Shown here: positions 38,960-47,584 of the stretch, one piece after another
How positions within the stretch are numbered: position 1 is the stretch's first letter
Layout: each line of letters opens with the position of its first letter
Assembly: GCF_028618595.1 (NCBI RefSeq)
Contig: NZ_JAQITE010000014.1
Coordinates: 1 to 57,029, forward strand
Direction: 5' to 3'
Source: Bartonella sp. AU18XJBT
Lineage (GTDB): Bacteria; Pseudomonadota; Alphaproteobacteria; Rhizobiales; Rhizobiaceae
Length of the DNA stretch: 57,029 bases
Notes under the pieces: model-generated
The model's input: only the letters and a program-made list of their open reading frames with translations
What the model was told of the DNA's origin: nothing
The model's database searches: none
Program-made: the position numbers and the translations under genes

Positions 38960-41900
38960 ATGAAAGAAAACACTAAACATTGTGCCTCTTCCACACAGGA
39001 AGAATTGCAAGAACAACATCTTGCAATTAATGCCGCCATTTCAAAGCAAATCAATAAAGCATCGCAAAATTTCTTTTGTCCCAATAGCAAAGTGCTTAAA
39101 AATAAATACCGCATTAAAGATAAAGAAATATTAAAAGAACGATGTTGTGATGATGTAAAAAAAGAAATGATAAAACTGCGCCAAGAGCCACCACCAGAGC
39201 AGTTTAATTCCTCCTATCTAAAATATCTTCATCAACGCCTCTTTTCCCGTGCATTTGAATGGGCCGGACAAACCCGCCAAGCACCTTTTACATTTGAAGA
39301 TGGCACTGTTGCTTCTATGCCCATTTTGAAAAGAAAAGAATTTACAAAACCTTTTGCGATTGGCAGAAAAATACAAGAGGGATTAGAAAAGTTAGATAAA
39401 ACGCTTTCTGAAAAGAATAATTTACAAGGCTTAACTCGCGAAGAATTTGTTGAACAAGCCGCTGGGATAATGATAGATTTGCACCACTTGCATCCTTTCA
39501 GAGAGGGCAATAGGCGCACAAAGAGACTGTTTGTTGAAAAACTAGCTCAAGCAGCAGGACATGAGCTAGACTTTTCTCTTGTCAGCAAAAAACGTAAAGA
39601 CTTTGTCCGCACTGCTGCCATGGAACATGGCGATCCAGAACCTATGAGGCATCTGCTTGAGGATATCTCAAATCCAGAAAAATTGCTCATTTTACAAGAA
39701 TTCACCAACTCTATGAGAGAGCTTGGATTGGGTGAAAAAAATTATTATCTCGCTGTCGTCGCAAAAGAAGGAGAAACCTATCATGGTACCTATAGAGGCA
39801 GTGGTCCCAATGGCTTCATGCTTGATGCCAATGGGATTTTCATCTTGGGAAATAAAAGAGATCTCACCCCAGAGCAAATACAAACATTAAAAATCGGTGA
39901 CGCCCTCTCCTTTACAGCACCAAAAGCTCAAAACTCAGAAAAAACCCAGCAAAAAACATTTCTTCCAGAAAAAAAAAGAGCTGTTCTCACAAACGCTGAA
40001 ATAACTGAAAAGAGAAAAGATACCGCATCCATTCAAACAAAGAAAAAGAAAAAAGCCCATTTTTCACCATGGATTGCCCCTCATGCTTTACATGACAGCA
40101 TTGAAGTTATGCCCCAAAGTTTGCAAAAACAAGAACAAAAGGCCAAACCAATGGCTCAATCTGCTTCCTCCATGAGGCAAATGCAAAAAGATTTCCCAAA
40201 AAACATTTTACAGACCAGCAATACAGCGACAAATGATCCAATATCTGTCCAAATAACAAAGGAAAAACGTTCCGATCATCAAGAAAGAACAAAACAGCCC
40301 CCAAAAAAAGCAATGGCATACTGGGACACTGGTACAAAAAAAACGAACACCGTCCCTCTCACCTTGCAAGAGAAATTACCCTCATCGCCTGAAGCCGAAA
40401 AAAATAAGACGATGTACCGTAATTTCTTTTACCCTAATAGTATCACCTTAAAAAATAAATATGGAATAAAAGACTATAAAAAATTAAAAGAGCAGTGTGC
40501 CCATGATACAACAAAAGAAATCATTCATCTACGCCAAGAAGCCCCACCACAAAAACTAACCTTTACATATCTCCAATATATTCATCACACCCTATTTAAA
40601 AATACTTTTGAATGGGCCGGACAAACACGCGAAAAACCTTTTACATTTGAAGATGGTACCGTTGCTTATATGCCAATGATGAAAAAAGCCGGTATTTCTT
40701 TTGCTTCAGCACAACAAATACAAGAGGGACTAGAAAATTTAGATAAAATACTTGCTGAAACGAATAGTTTAAAAGGCTTAACCCGCGAAACATTTGTGGA
40801 ACATGTTACTGAAATGATGATACAACTCAACTATACGCACCCCTTCAGAGAAGGTAATGGGCGTACACAACGAATGTTTTTTGAAAAACTTGGGCAAGTT
40901 GCAGGCCACCCACTCGACTTTTCTCTTGTAACAGAAAAACGCATGAATCTTGCCAGCATTGCATCGCTAAAACATAACGATAAGGAAGAGATGAAACATC
41001 TGCTTGAGGATATCTCAAATCCAGAAAAAATACTTATTTTAAAAGAATTCATGGACAATATGAAACATATTGGGTTTGAAAATATTCATCATCATCTTAT
41101 TACAACAGCGAAAGAAGGTCATACCTATAAAGGCTTCTACAGAGGCAGTGGTCCCAATGGCTTCATGCTTGATGCCAACGGGATTTTCATCTTGGGAAAT
41201 AAAAAAGATCTCACCCCAGAGCAAATACAGACATTAAAAATCGGTGACGCACTCTCCTTTACAGCACCAAAAGTTCAAAATCAGCAAGAAGTGCTTATCC
41301 CCGCAGAAACAATAGCCCCCCTTACCAACAATGAAATTGCCACAAAGATAAAAAACAACGCATCCATTCAAGCAAGAAGAAAAGAAATCGAAACTTTGTG
41401 CCAAATCATTTATGGCAATCGTCATATTTTGCGAGAAAGAATTGAGATGATCCATGAAAATCATACTGAAGGAGAACAGCTCACCTATCAAATTGCCACC
41501 TCTCCGCAATCTATTTCTAAGCTTTCTGGTAGCAATGTATTTGGCATAAAAAACAACGCGCGCGCCCATGCTGAAGAAAATATTTTGCCCCTCTGTAGAG
41601 CCATTGACCGCTATATCAATATTTTTAAACAAACAGAAAGAGACATTCTCCATACCCATCATGTAAAACAAAGGCGGTGTGAACAGTCGGTAAAAATTCC
41701 TCAAGCTTGGATGACAAATCTCTTTTCCGTGTCAAAAGCACAACAGCAAGAAACGTTATCAAGCTCTCCTGAATTAAGAGGGGAGATAAGAACTTATATC
41801 AAAAAAATCAATGAGCGCTTATCCTCAAGCGAGCATGAAGCTATAAAGGAAAATAATCCTGAAAGACTTGCGAAGAGTCTTGGCACATCAACCGTTAAAG

Positions 41901-42166
41901 CAAAAGAGATTATGGAAATAGTCAAGCAGATAAAAGAGATAGGACAGCATATACACCCCATGTATTTTTATAACCATAAACTCGATGAGCACTTAGCACC
42001 AAACCAGCATCAATCTATAAAGAAAAATAATGAAAAAAAATGTTCCAACACTCTTGATCAAGAGGCAATTAAAGTGCAAAAAATGACAGAAAACGTCAAT
42101 CAGAATCCTAAAAGACAAAAAATATTCAACCTCACAAAACAAAGCACACAAAAGCAATGGCAATGA
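38960..42166 (+). CDS. Giant tandem-FIC T4SS effector (antitoxin-like head, FIC1, OB1, linker, FIC2, OB2, BID)
   Basis: A 1068-residue effector, twice the usual Bep size. Order: antitoxin-like head (about 12-37, TQEELQEQHLAINAAISKQ); FIC1 (about 38-235) with HPFREGNRRTKR (178-189), where the second glycine is Arg; OB1 (about 265-320); linker with a truncated BID start (LTNAEITEKRKDTASIQ) and an internal KKAMAY at 449-454; FIC2 (about 487-690) with intact HPFREGNGRTQR (627-638); OB2 (about 715-770); BID (about 785-895, CQIIYGNRHILR, ISKLSGSNVFGIKNNAR); and the extension shared by FIC effectors. The C-terminus is KQSTQKQWQ, but one frame away the DNA reads TKAMAMNI and stop, the standard Bep tail. 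FIC2 should be active and FIC1 is probably not. It looks like a fusion of two adjacent FIC-Bep genes. No separate antitoxin gene precedes it. Confidence 0.87.
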   Translation: MKENTKHCASSTQEELQEQHLAINAAISKQINKASQNFFCPNSKVLKNKYRIKDKEILKERCCDDVKKEMIKLRQEPPPEQFNSSYLKYLHQRLFSRAFEWAGQTRQAPFTFEDGTVASMPILKRKEFTKPFAIGRKIQEGLEKLDKTLSEKNNLQGLTREEFVEQAAGIMIDLHHLHPFREGNRRTKRLFVEKLAQAAGHELDFSLVSKKRKDFVRTAAMEHGDPEPMRHLLEDISNPEKLLILQEFTNSMRELGLGEKNYYLAVVAKEGETYHGTYRGSGPNGFMLDANGIFILGNKRDLTPEQIQTLKIGDALSFTAPKAQNSEKTQQKTFLPEKKRAVLTNAEITEKRKDTASIQTKKKKKAHFSPWIAPHALHDSIEVMPQSLQKQEQKAKPMAQSASSMRQMQKDFPKNILQTSNTATNDPISVQITKEKRSDHQERTKQPPKKAMAYWDTGTKKTNTVPLTLQEKLPSSPEAEKNKTMYRNFFYPNSITLKNKYGIKDYKKLKEQCAHDTTKEIIHLRQEAPPQKLTFTYLQYIHHTLFKNTFEWAGQTREKPFTFEDGTVAYMPMMKKAGISFASAQQIQEGLENLDKILAETNSLKGLTRETFVEHVTEMMIQLNYTHPFREGNGRTQRMFFEKLGQVAGHPLDFSLVTEKRMNLASIASLKHNDKEEMKHLLEDISNPEKILILKEFMDNMKHIGFENIHHHLITTAKEGHTYKGFYRGSGPNGFMLDANGIFILGNKKDLTPEQIQTLKIGDALSFTAPKVQNQQEVLIPAETIAPLTNNEIATKIKNNASIQARRKEIETLCQIIYGNRHILRERIEMIHENHTEGEQLTYQIATSPQSISKLSGSNVFGIKNNARAHAEENILPLCRAIDRYINIFKQTERDILHTHHVKQRRCEQSVKIPQAWMTNLFSVSKAQQQETLSSSPELRGEIRTYIKKINERLSSSEHEAIKENNPERLAKSLGTSTVKAKEIMEIVKQIKEIGQHIHPMYFYNHKLDEHLAPNQHQSIKKNNEKKCSNTLDQEAIKVQKMTENVNQNPKRQKIFNLTKQSTQKQWQ
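39794..39933 (+). repeat. OB1 segment almost identical to OB2 segment
   Basis: These 140 bases match 41141-41280 without gaps and with five differences, while the FIC parts on either side are clearly more diverged. Confidence 0.85.
41141..41280 (+). repeat. OB2 segment almost identical to OB1 segment
   Basis: Partner of 39794-39933; offset exactly 1347 bases (449 codons). Confidence 0.85.
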
Positions 42167-43046
42167 ATATCTAAAGGGTTCATAAACTTTAACTTTTTCC
42201 CCATCTGGTAAAAATGATAGCCTTTACCCGCCTGCCTTCATCGGCAAATGAGTTGCACCTCAACTGTGAATAGAAACCATGAGAGAGCAGATTTATCTTA
42301 TTTTCTCAGATTTTATCCTCATCAACTGTGAATAGAAACCCGAACAGACAAAATGAAAGGATCAATCATTTTTGAAAATGATAATTAATCACTTTCATTA
42401 CTTGTCGTGTTAAAAACAGACAAAGCGCTGTTGAACGATTATATCTTCCTATTTTCTTGTTTATGTAATCTCCAAAACGGAAAGCAACCTAATTTGGGGA
42501 ATATCTTAATTTTTGGAGAATATAAAGCCGTAAAGGTAAAAACCAATTACGAGCTTTGCCATCACCTTTTAGCTCAGCCTTACGACTTTTAAAAACATCT
42601 CAAAGTACTGTCTTTTAAATAATGGATAAATAATGGAGATTGCACATTGCTTCACGCTTTATTTTATTTGCGTTCTTTAATAGGGTCACGCCCCTTACAT
42701 AAAACAGAACGGTATTGGGTTGCACTATTCACAACATCACACCATAAAGAGGAATTATCATCATAGATCCCCATATGTCCCTTCAAACTGTTATGATATC
42801 GCTTCTATATTTCAGTTTGAAAAAGAAAATTTAATTATTTTATGGCAACAATAAAAATTGTAATGCAACAGTAAACAAGGAGCATAAAAAAGTCTTTAAA
42901 CAGCATTGTTGACAGAACGATAAACACCGTCGTACAACGCTTACAAAAAGTATCCTTGATTGGGATACAGATTAGATTTTTACGATTTAGAACGGTTTAT
43001 TTCTCCTGTCATCACTCCTCTTTTACAACAAAACCGATATATCTTT
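42167..43046. other. Non-coding region between the last bep gene and murJ
   Basis: About 880 bases without a credible gene. A small frame at 42407-42592 has no ribosome site or known relative. It contains a 19-bp direct repeat (42260-42278 and 42322-42340). The right end carries the presumed murJ promoter. No bep remnant was recognised. Confidence 0.5.
42260..42340. repeat. Two identical 19-bp direct repeats, 62 bp apart
   Basis: TCAACTGTGAATAGAAACC occurs at 42260-42278 and 42322-42340, each preceded by a CCTC word. No third copy is seen at the same period on either side. Confidence 0.7.
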
Positions 43047-44618
43047 ATGACATTGATAAAAAAAATTGCAACAGTTGCTTCCGGAACCCTTATGAGCCGT
43101 ATTTTTGGCTTCGTACGCGAAATGCTTATGGCAGCAGCCCTAGGGACCGGTCCTGTTTCTGATGCCTTTAACGCTGCTTTTCGTTTTCCCAACACATTTC
43201 GTCGTTTTTTTGCTGAAGGTGCCTTTAACGCTGCTTTCATTCCTCTTTTTGCAAAAAAAATCACTGAAGACGGTCAAGAAACGGCATGCAAATTTGCAGA
43301 GGAAGTCTTTGGCGTTCTCTTTTCGCTGCTCTTACTGTTAACGATTGCAATGGAACTGAGTATGCCTTTTTTAGTACGAACCATTATTGCCCCAGGTTTT
43401 ACAGAAGATGCAACAAAGTTTAACGCTACAATTCACTTTACTGCAATCATGTTTCCCTATTTAACCTGTATGTCGCTTGCTGCCATGATGGGAGGCATGC
43501 TTAATGCTCTGCGACGCTATTTTATTGCCGCCATTGCCCCACTCTTTTTAAATATTATACTGATTGGTGTGCTTGCCTATGCTTGGATCTATAAACTTGA
43601 CGCTTGGCATATCGGCTTAAATCTCTCTTGGGGTGTATTGGCTGCAGGGCTTCTTCAACTCACCTTAATTGCCCTTGCTTTGCGTCAAAGTGGCATGAAA
43701 ATTTTCTTCCGCCGTCCCAACTTAACACCTAATGTTCGCAAGCTATTAACTTTAGCATTCCCAGCGGCCATAACGGGCGGCATCACACAAATTAATTTGC
43801 TCATTAATACCAACATTGCTTCTAGTCAATCGGGTGCTGTCTCTTCTTTAATGTACGCTGATCGTCTTTATCAATTGCCTCTAGGCGTAATCGCCATTGC
43901 CGTTGCAACCGTTCTTTTACCAGAATTAACACGCGCTTTGCGAAGCAAAAAGCATGAAGAAACCCACCATTTACAAAACCGCTCTATTGAATTAACGCTA
44001 TTGTTAACACTTCCAGCATCCATCGCTTTTTTGCTGCTCTCCACCCCCATTGTCAGTTTGCTCTTTGAGCGAGGACAATTTACCAGTCAATCAACACACC
44101 ATGTTGCACAATTATTGGAACTTTATGGACTAGGACTTCCAGCTTTTGTTCTCATTAAGATCTTTATTCCTAATTTTTTTGCCCATGAAGATACCAAAAC
44201 ACCGATGATTTTTACAGGTATTTGCGTTTTCATCAATATCAGTCTCGCCTTAACATTATTTCCTTCTTTTTCTGCACGAGGCATTGTTATTGCTGAAATT
44301 ACCTCTGGATGGGTCAACACCCTGTTGCTTTGGGGTGTCCTTATTAAACGCGGTTATTGGAAATACGACTTCCAACTGATAAAGCGAATATTATGTCTCA
44401 TAATGGCAACCCTTTTGAGTGCACTAGCCCTCTATTATGGATTGAATGTATTTGGGTTTTTGTCTTTTCCTTTATCCTCACAAGCATCCTTTTTCTTGCG
44501 CGCCAGCACCTTAGCTGGGATCATGCTTGGCGTATACTTGATCTATTTTAGTGCCTATTTTTTATTCAACACTCGTTCTTTTTTTCACACGCTTAAAAAT
44601 TTGAAAAAACGCCCATAG
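43047..44618 (+). CDS. murJ: MurJ, lipid II flippase (MviN)
   Basis: A 523-residue inner-membrane flippase that moves lipid II to the periplasmic side for peptidoglycan synthesis. About 14 hydrophobic segments are visible. The start MTLIKKIATVASGTLMSRIFG and the motif FRFPNTFRRFFAEGAFNAAF are diagnostic for MurJ. The frame extends back to 42960, but the ATG at 43047 gives the canonical N-terminus. trpS follows 59 bases downstream, a common alphaproteobacterial pairing. Confidence 0.95.
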   Translation: MTLIKKIATVASGTLMSRIFGFVREMLMAAALGTGPVSDAFNAAFRFPNTFRRFFAEGAFNAAFIPLFAKKITEDGQETACKFAEEVFGVLFSLLLLLTIAMELSMPFLVRTIIAPGFTEDATKFNATIHFTAIMFPYLTCMSLAAMMGGMLNALRRYFIAAIAPLFLNIILIGVLAYAWIYKLDAWHIGLNLSWGVLAAGLLQLTLIALALRQSGMKIFFRRPNLTPNVRKLLTLAFPAAITGGITQINLLINTNIASSQSGAVSSLMYADRLYQLPLGVIAIAVATVLLPELTRALRSKKHEETHHLQNRSIELTLLLTLPASIAFLLLSTPIVSLLFERGQFTSQSTHHVAQLLELYGLGLPAFVLIKIFIPNFFAHEDTKTPMIFTGICVFINISLALTLFPSFSARGIVIAEITSGWVNTLLLWGVLIKRGYWKYDFQLIKRILCLIMATLLSALALYYGLNVFGFLSFPLSSQASFFLRASTLAGIMLGVYLIYFSAYFLFNTRSFFHTLKNLKKRP

Positions 44619-44677
44619 TATCATACTTTGTCAAAAACAATAAAACGAATAACCTTAATTGAAGAAAGAGCACTCCT

Positions 44678-45748
44678 ATGGATACCTTCACACCACTTGT
44701 CTTTTCCGGCGTACAACCGAGTGGTCATTTACATCTTGGCAATTATCTTGGAGCCATTCAGCGTTGGGTTGAACTGCAAAACTCTCATCACTGCCTCTAT
44801 TGTGTTGTGGATATGCATGCGCTCACAGTCAACCCAGATCCCCTTACTTTGCGCGAATCCATCAGAACAGTAACAGCAGCCTTTTTAGCCTGCGGTATTG
44901 ATCCTCAAAAACACATTATTTTTAACCAATCACGTGTTTTTCAACATGCTGAACTCGCCTGGATTTTTAATTGTGTTGCCCGTATCGGCTGGCTTCAACG
45001 CATGACACAATTTAAAGATAAAGCAGGTAAAGATCGCGAAAAAGCATCTCTCGGGCTTTTTGCCTATCCCACTTTGATGGCTGCTGATATTTTAGTCTAT
45101 CGTGCAACGCATGTTCCAGTAGGCGAAGATCAAAAACAGCATGTTGAACTCACACGCGATATTGCACAAAAATTTAACAACGACTATGCACAGCGTATTG
45201 CCGAATTAAATTTTGGTATCTCTATGCAAACGGATGAAGAAAAAAGACAAGGCTTTTTTCCCCTCCCAGAGGCGCTTATTGGAACAACAGCCACACGCGT
45301 TATGTCTTTGCGCGATGGGACGAAAAAAATGTCAAAATCAGATCCTTCAGATTTTTCACGCATTAATTTGACCGATGATGCTGATCTTATCGCCAAAAAA
45401 ATACGCAAAGCCAAAACGGATTCGGCTCCTCTTCCCGATACCCTTACCGCTTTAAAAGAACGACCAGAAGTGGATAACCTGCTTGGTATTTATGCCGCCT
45501 TTGCTAACGTTAGCAAAGAAAAGATTCTCTTAGAATTTTCTGGTCAACAATTTTCGCATTTTAAAACAGCTCTAGCCGACCTTGCTGTCCATAAGCTTGC
45601 CCCTATAACAGAAGAATTACGTCGACTGCATCAAGAAAGCGATTATATCGACTCTGTTTTGCATGATGGCGCTAAACGTGCTAGTATGCTCGCAGAAGAA
45701 AATATGAAAAAAATTCGTGAAATTATTGGATTTTTGCACGATACATAA
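44678..45748 (+). CDS. trpS: Tryptophanyl-tRNA synthetase
   Basis: A 356-residue class I synthetase charging tRNA-Trp. The HIGH-type motif is PSGHLHLGN (14-22) and the KMSKS loop [12 protein letters not shown] lies at about 215-226. [18 protein letters not shown] is the conserved tryptophan and ATP pocket segment. The length is normal. A GAAGAAAGAG sequence precedes the ATG. Follows murJ. Confidence 0.95.
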   Translation: MDTFTPLVFSGVQPSGHLHLGNYLGAIQRWVELQNSHHCLYCVVDMHALTVNPDPLTLRESIRTVTAAFLACGIDPQKHIIFNQSRVFQHAELAWIFNCVARIGWLQRMTQFKDKAGKDREKASLGLFAYPTLMAADILVYRATHVPVGEDQKQHVELTRDIAQKFNNDYAQRIAELNFGISMQTDEEKRQGFFPLPEALIGTTATRVMSLRDGTKKMSKSDPSDFSRINLTDDADLIAKKIRKAKTDSAPLPDTLTALKERPEVDNLLGIYAAFANVSKEKILLEFSGQQFSHFKTALADLAVHKLAPITEELRRLHQESDYIDSVLHDGAKRASMLAEENMKKIREIIGFLHDT

Positions 45749-45810
45749 AAAATAATAAAACTAAAAACTGTAGAGAGCAAAAAGTCGTTTGTACAAAATA
45801 GAGAAAGTGC

Positions 45811-46302
45811 ATGATTTCCAAACCCAAAAATCCGAAAAAAGAACCCAAGAAAAAGAACTTAGTCATTATTGATGAAACACCAGAGTGTCGGCGTGCCGTT
45901 GCGTTTGCCGCACAGCATGCCCAAAATACCAATAGAACATTGGTATTACTTTGTGTCGTTGATAGTGTGGAGTTTCAACACTTTCTGGGTGTAAACAACG
46001 TTATGCGCACAGAATCAACGCAAAGTGCTCATAAAATATTAGGAGGCATTGCCAGTGAAGTCCGCACCACCCATGCGCTTGAAACAGAAATAGTGGTGCG
46101 TGAAGGAAAAAAAATTGATGAGATTTCCAAGCTGATCGACGAAGATAAAAGGATTGCACTCATTGTTTTAGCCGCCAGTGGACATACAGAAGGACCAGGC
46201 CCCCTTGTTCAATTAATCGGGAATAAAGGGACAGCTTTTTCAATTCCTGTCATTGTTATTCCTAGCAATCTTGCCGATGAAGATATTAGATCTATTGCCT
46301 AA
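45811..46302 (+). CDS. Universal stress protein (UspA family)
   Basis: A 163-residue cytoplasmic protein with the UspA fold. A basic, lysine- and proline-rich start (KPKNPKKEPKKKN) is followed by LVIIDETPECRRAVAFA, then a variable middle and the C-terminal nucleotide-loop pattern VLAASGHTEGPGPLVQLIGN and SIPVIVIPSN. Usp proteins help survival under stress; the ligand is unknown. It lies between trpS and nfu on the same strand, an arrangement common in Rhizobiales. Confidence 0.88.
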   Translation: MISKPKNPKKEPKKKNLVIIDETPECRRAVAFAAQHAQNTNRTLVLLCVVDSVEFQHFLGVNNVMRTESTQSAHKILGGIASEVRTTHALETEIVVREGKKIDEISKLIDEDKRIALIVLAASGHTEGPGPLVQLIGNKGTAFSIPVIVIPSNLADEDIRSIA

Positions 46303-46360
46303 AAAATATAATATTCTACAATGTAAGATCTTCCCAATCCTTCATTAAAAAGGAGAGTTT

Positions 46361-46939
46361 ATGTTTATTCAAACTGAAACCACCCCAAACCCTGCAACAC
46401 TTAAATTTCTGCCAGGACGCGTGGTTCTTTCTGAGGGTGTATTAGAATTTCGTGACCCTGAAGAAGCAGCTAAAAACTCACCTTTGGCAGCTAAACTGTT
46501 TAATATTCCTAATATCAATGGTGTCTTTTTAGGCTATGATTTTATCACCGTAAGCAAAAAAGAAGGGGAATGGCAACATCTCAAGCCTGTCATTTTAGGC
46601 ACAATCATGGAACATTTTCTATCCAATGAGCCAGTGATCACCACCAACGCTACAACACAAGCACAAACCCATGCCCTTAACGAAGAATTTTATGACGAAA
46701 AAGATGCCGATATTGTCTTAACCATTAAAGAGCTGCTCGAAACGCGTATCCGCCCAGCCGTTGCCAATGATGGTGGAGACATTACTTTTCGCGGATTTGA
46801 AAATGGTATTGTTTATCTCAATATGCGGGGCTCCTGCGCTGGATGTCCCTCTTCAACGGCAACCCTCAAACATGGTATTGAAAATCTTCTACGCCATTTT
46901 ATCCCTGAAGTTTTAGGCGTTGAAGCCATGCCACAATAA
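46361..46939 (+). CDS. nfu: NifU-like Fe-S cluster scaffold/carrier protein (Nfu)
   Basis: A 192-residue Fe-S carrier. The N-terminal Nfu domain (FIQTETTPNPATLKFLPG, about 1-87) is followed by a short linker and the NifU C-terminal domain (IKELLETRIRPAVANDGGDI). Its cluster-binding CxxC is CAGC (Cys159 and Cys162). AAAAAGGAGAG is a strong ribosome site. A decayed copy of the last 90 bases of this gene follows directly downstream. Confidence 0.93.
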   Translation: MFIQTETTPNPATLKFLPGRVVLSEGVLEFRDPEEAAKNSPLAAKLFNIPNINGVFLGYDFITVSKKEGEWQHLKPVILGTIMEHFLSNEPVITTNATTQAQTHALNEEFYDEKDADIVLTIKELLETRIRPAVANDGGDITFRGFENGIVYLNMRGSCAGCPSSTATLKHGIENLLRHFIPEVLGVEAMPQ

Positions 46940-46970
46940 ATATTAGTCTCAATAGGTAAGATAACCCACC

Positions 46971-47060
46971 GATTGCCCCTCTTCAACAGCACTCAAACAT
47001 GGAATGCAAAAATCTTACATCATTTTATTCCTGAAATTTTAGAAGTAAACTATGCAGCCA
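46971..47060 (+). pseudogene. Decayed duplicate of the nfu 3' end
   Basis: About 90 bases repeat the end of nfu in the same orientation: CCCTCTTCAACAGCACTCAA matches CCCTCTTCAACGGCAACCCT with small gaps, then CATTTTATTCCTGAAATTTT matches CATTTTATCCCTGAAGTTTT. No start, frame broken. Confidence 0.8.
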
Positions 47061-47265
47061 TAAAAATACAGTACTGTTAAAACAATCTGTCCAATAATGA
47101 TACCTTCATTCACCTTTCACCTCCACGTATGCCTTAAAAAGATTTCAAAACCCCCTTTAAAAAGCATAAGTTGTTTCAACAAAACAATAATGACATCCAC
47201 AGAATTACAAGGCATGGGCATGCACTTTAAATTTATTTTCATGCAAGAAAACACGACCGGTTACA

Positions 47266-47335
47266 AAAAAAGAAAACCCAAAAAAGAAAACCCAAAAAAG
47301 AAAACCCAAAAAAGAAAACCCAAAAAAGAAAACCC
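47266..47335 (+). repeat. Five tandem copies of a 14-bp unit
   Basis: The unit AAAAAAGAAAACCC is repeated five times without interruption. 14 is not a multiple of three. Confidence 0.9.
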
Positions 47336-47428
47336 CAAAAAAACATTGCAAAATAGAGTACCCATTTTCTCCATATTTTTCAGCTTCCCCAACGATAAAA
47401 TCACGCAAAATACTTTTTGTAGCAAGTC

Positions 47429-47584
47429 GGCACCATCAATTATATTTGCCAGTCCCCAATGTTACGACAGCCCTTGGCACTTAAGACGGTTCATAAGAGC
47501 CATTTTTAATCCTTTCTTGTACAGTTTTTACCCACACGCCAGCCCCGCTTGTGGTGTGCAAGAAAGTGATTTTAATTGATTCAA
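47429..47584 (-). repeat. Composite intergenic repeat, inverted copy
   Basis: Read on the minus strand, module A lies at 47554-47584 (GTTGAATCAATTAAAATCAC, then TTTCTTGCACAC). Module B lies at 47429-47463 (AACATTGGGGACTGGCAAAT, then TGATGGTGCC). Same order and spacing as the forward copies. Confidence 0.65.

Noticed and set aside
41234..41704. 156-codon minus-strand frame inside the tandem-FIC gene
   Set aside because: Antisense shadow of the OB2-BID coding sequence.
42260..42340. Possible CRISPR array from two repeats with 62-bp period
   Set aside because: Only two copies, short identical core, no third unit in either direction and no cas genes in the window.
47097..47579. 160-codon frame with a Lys/Pro/Asn-rich repeat
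   Set aside because: Its sequence runs through a 14-bp DNA repeat and an inverted composite intergenic repeat, has no ribosome site, and its lysine-rich part only mirrors the DNA repeat.
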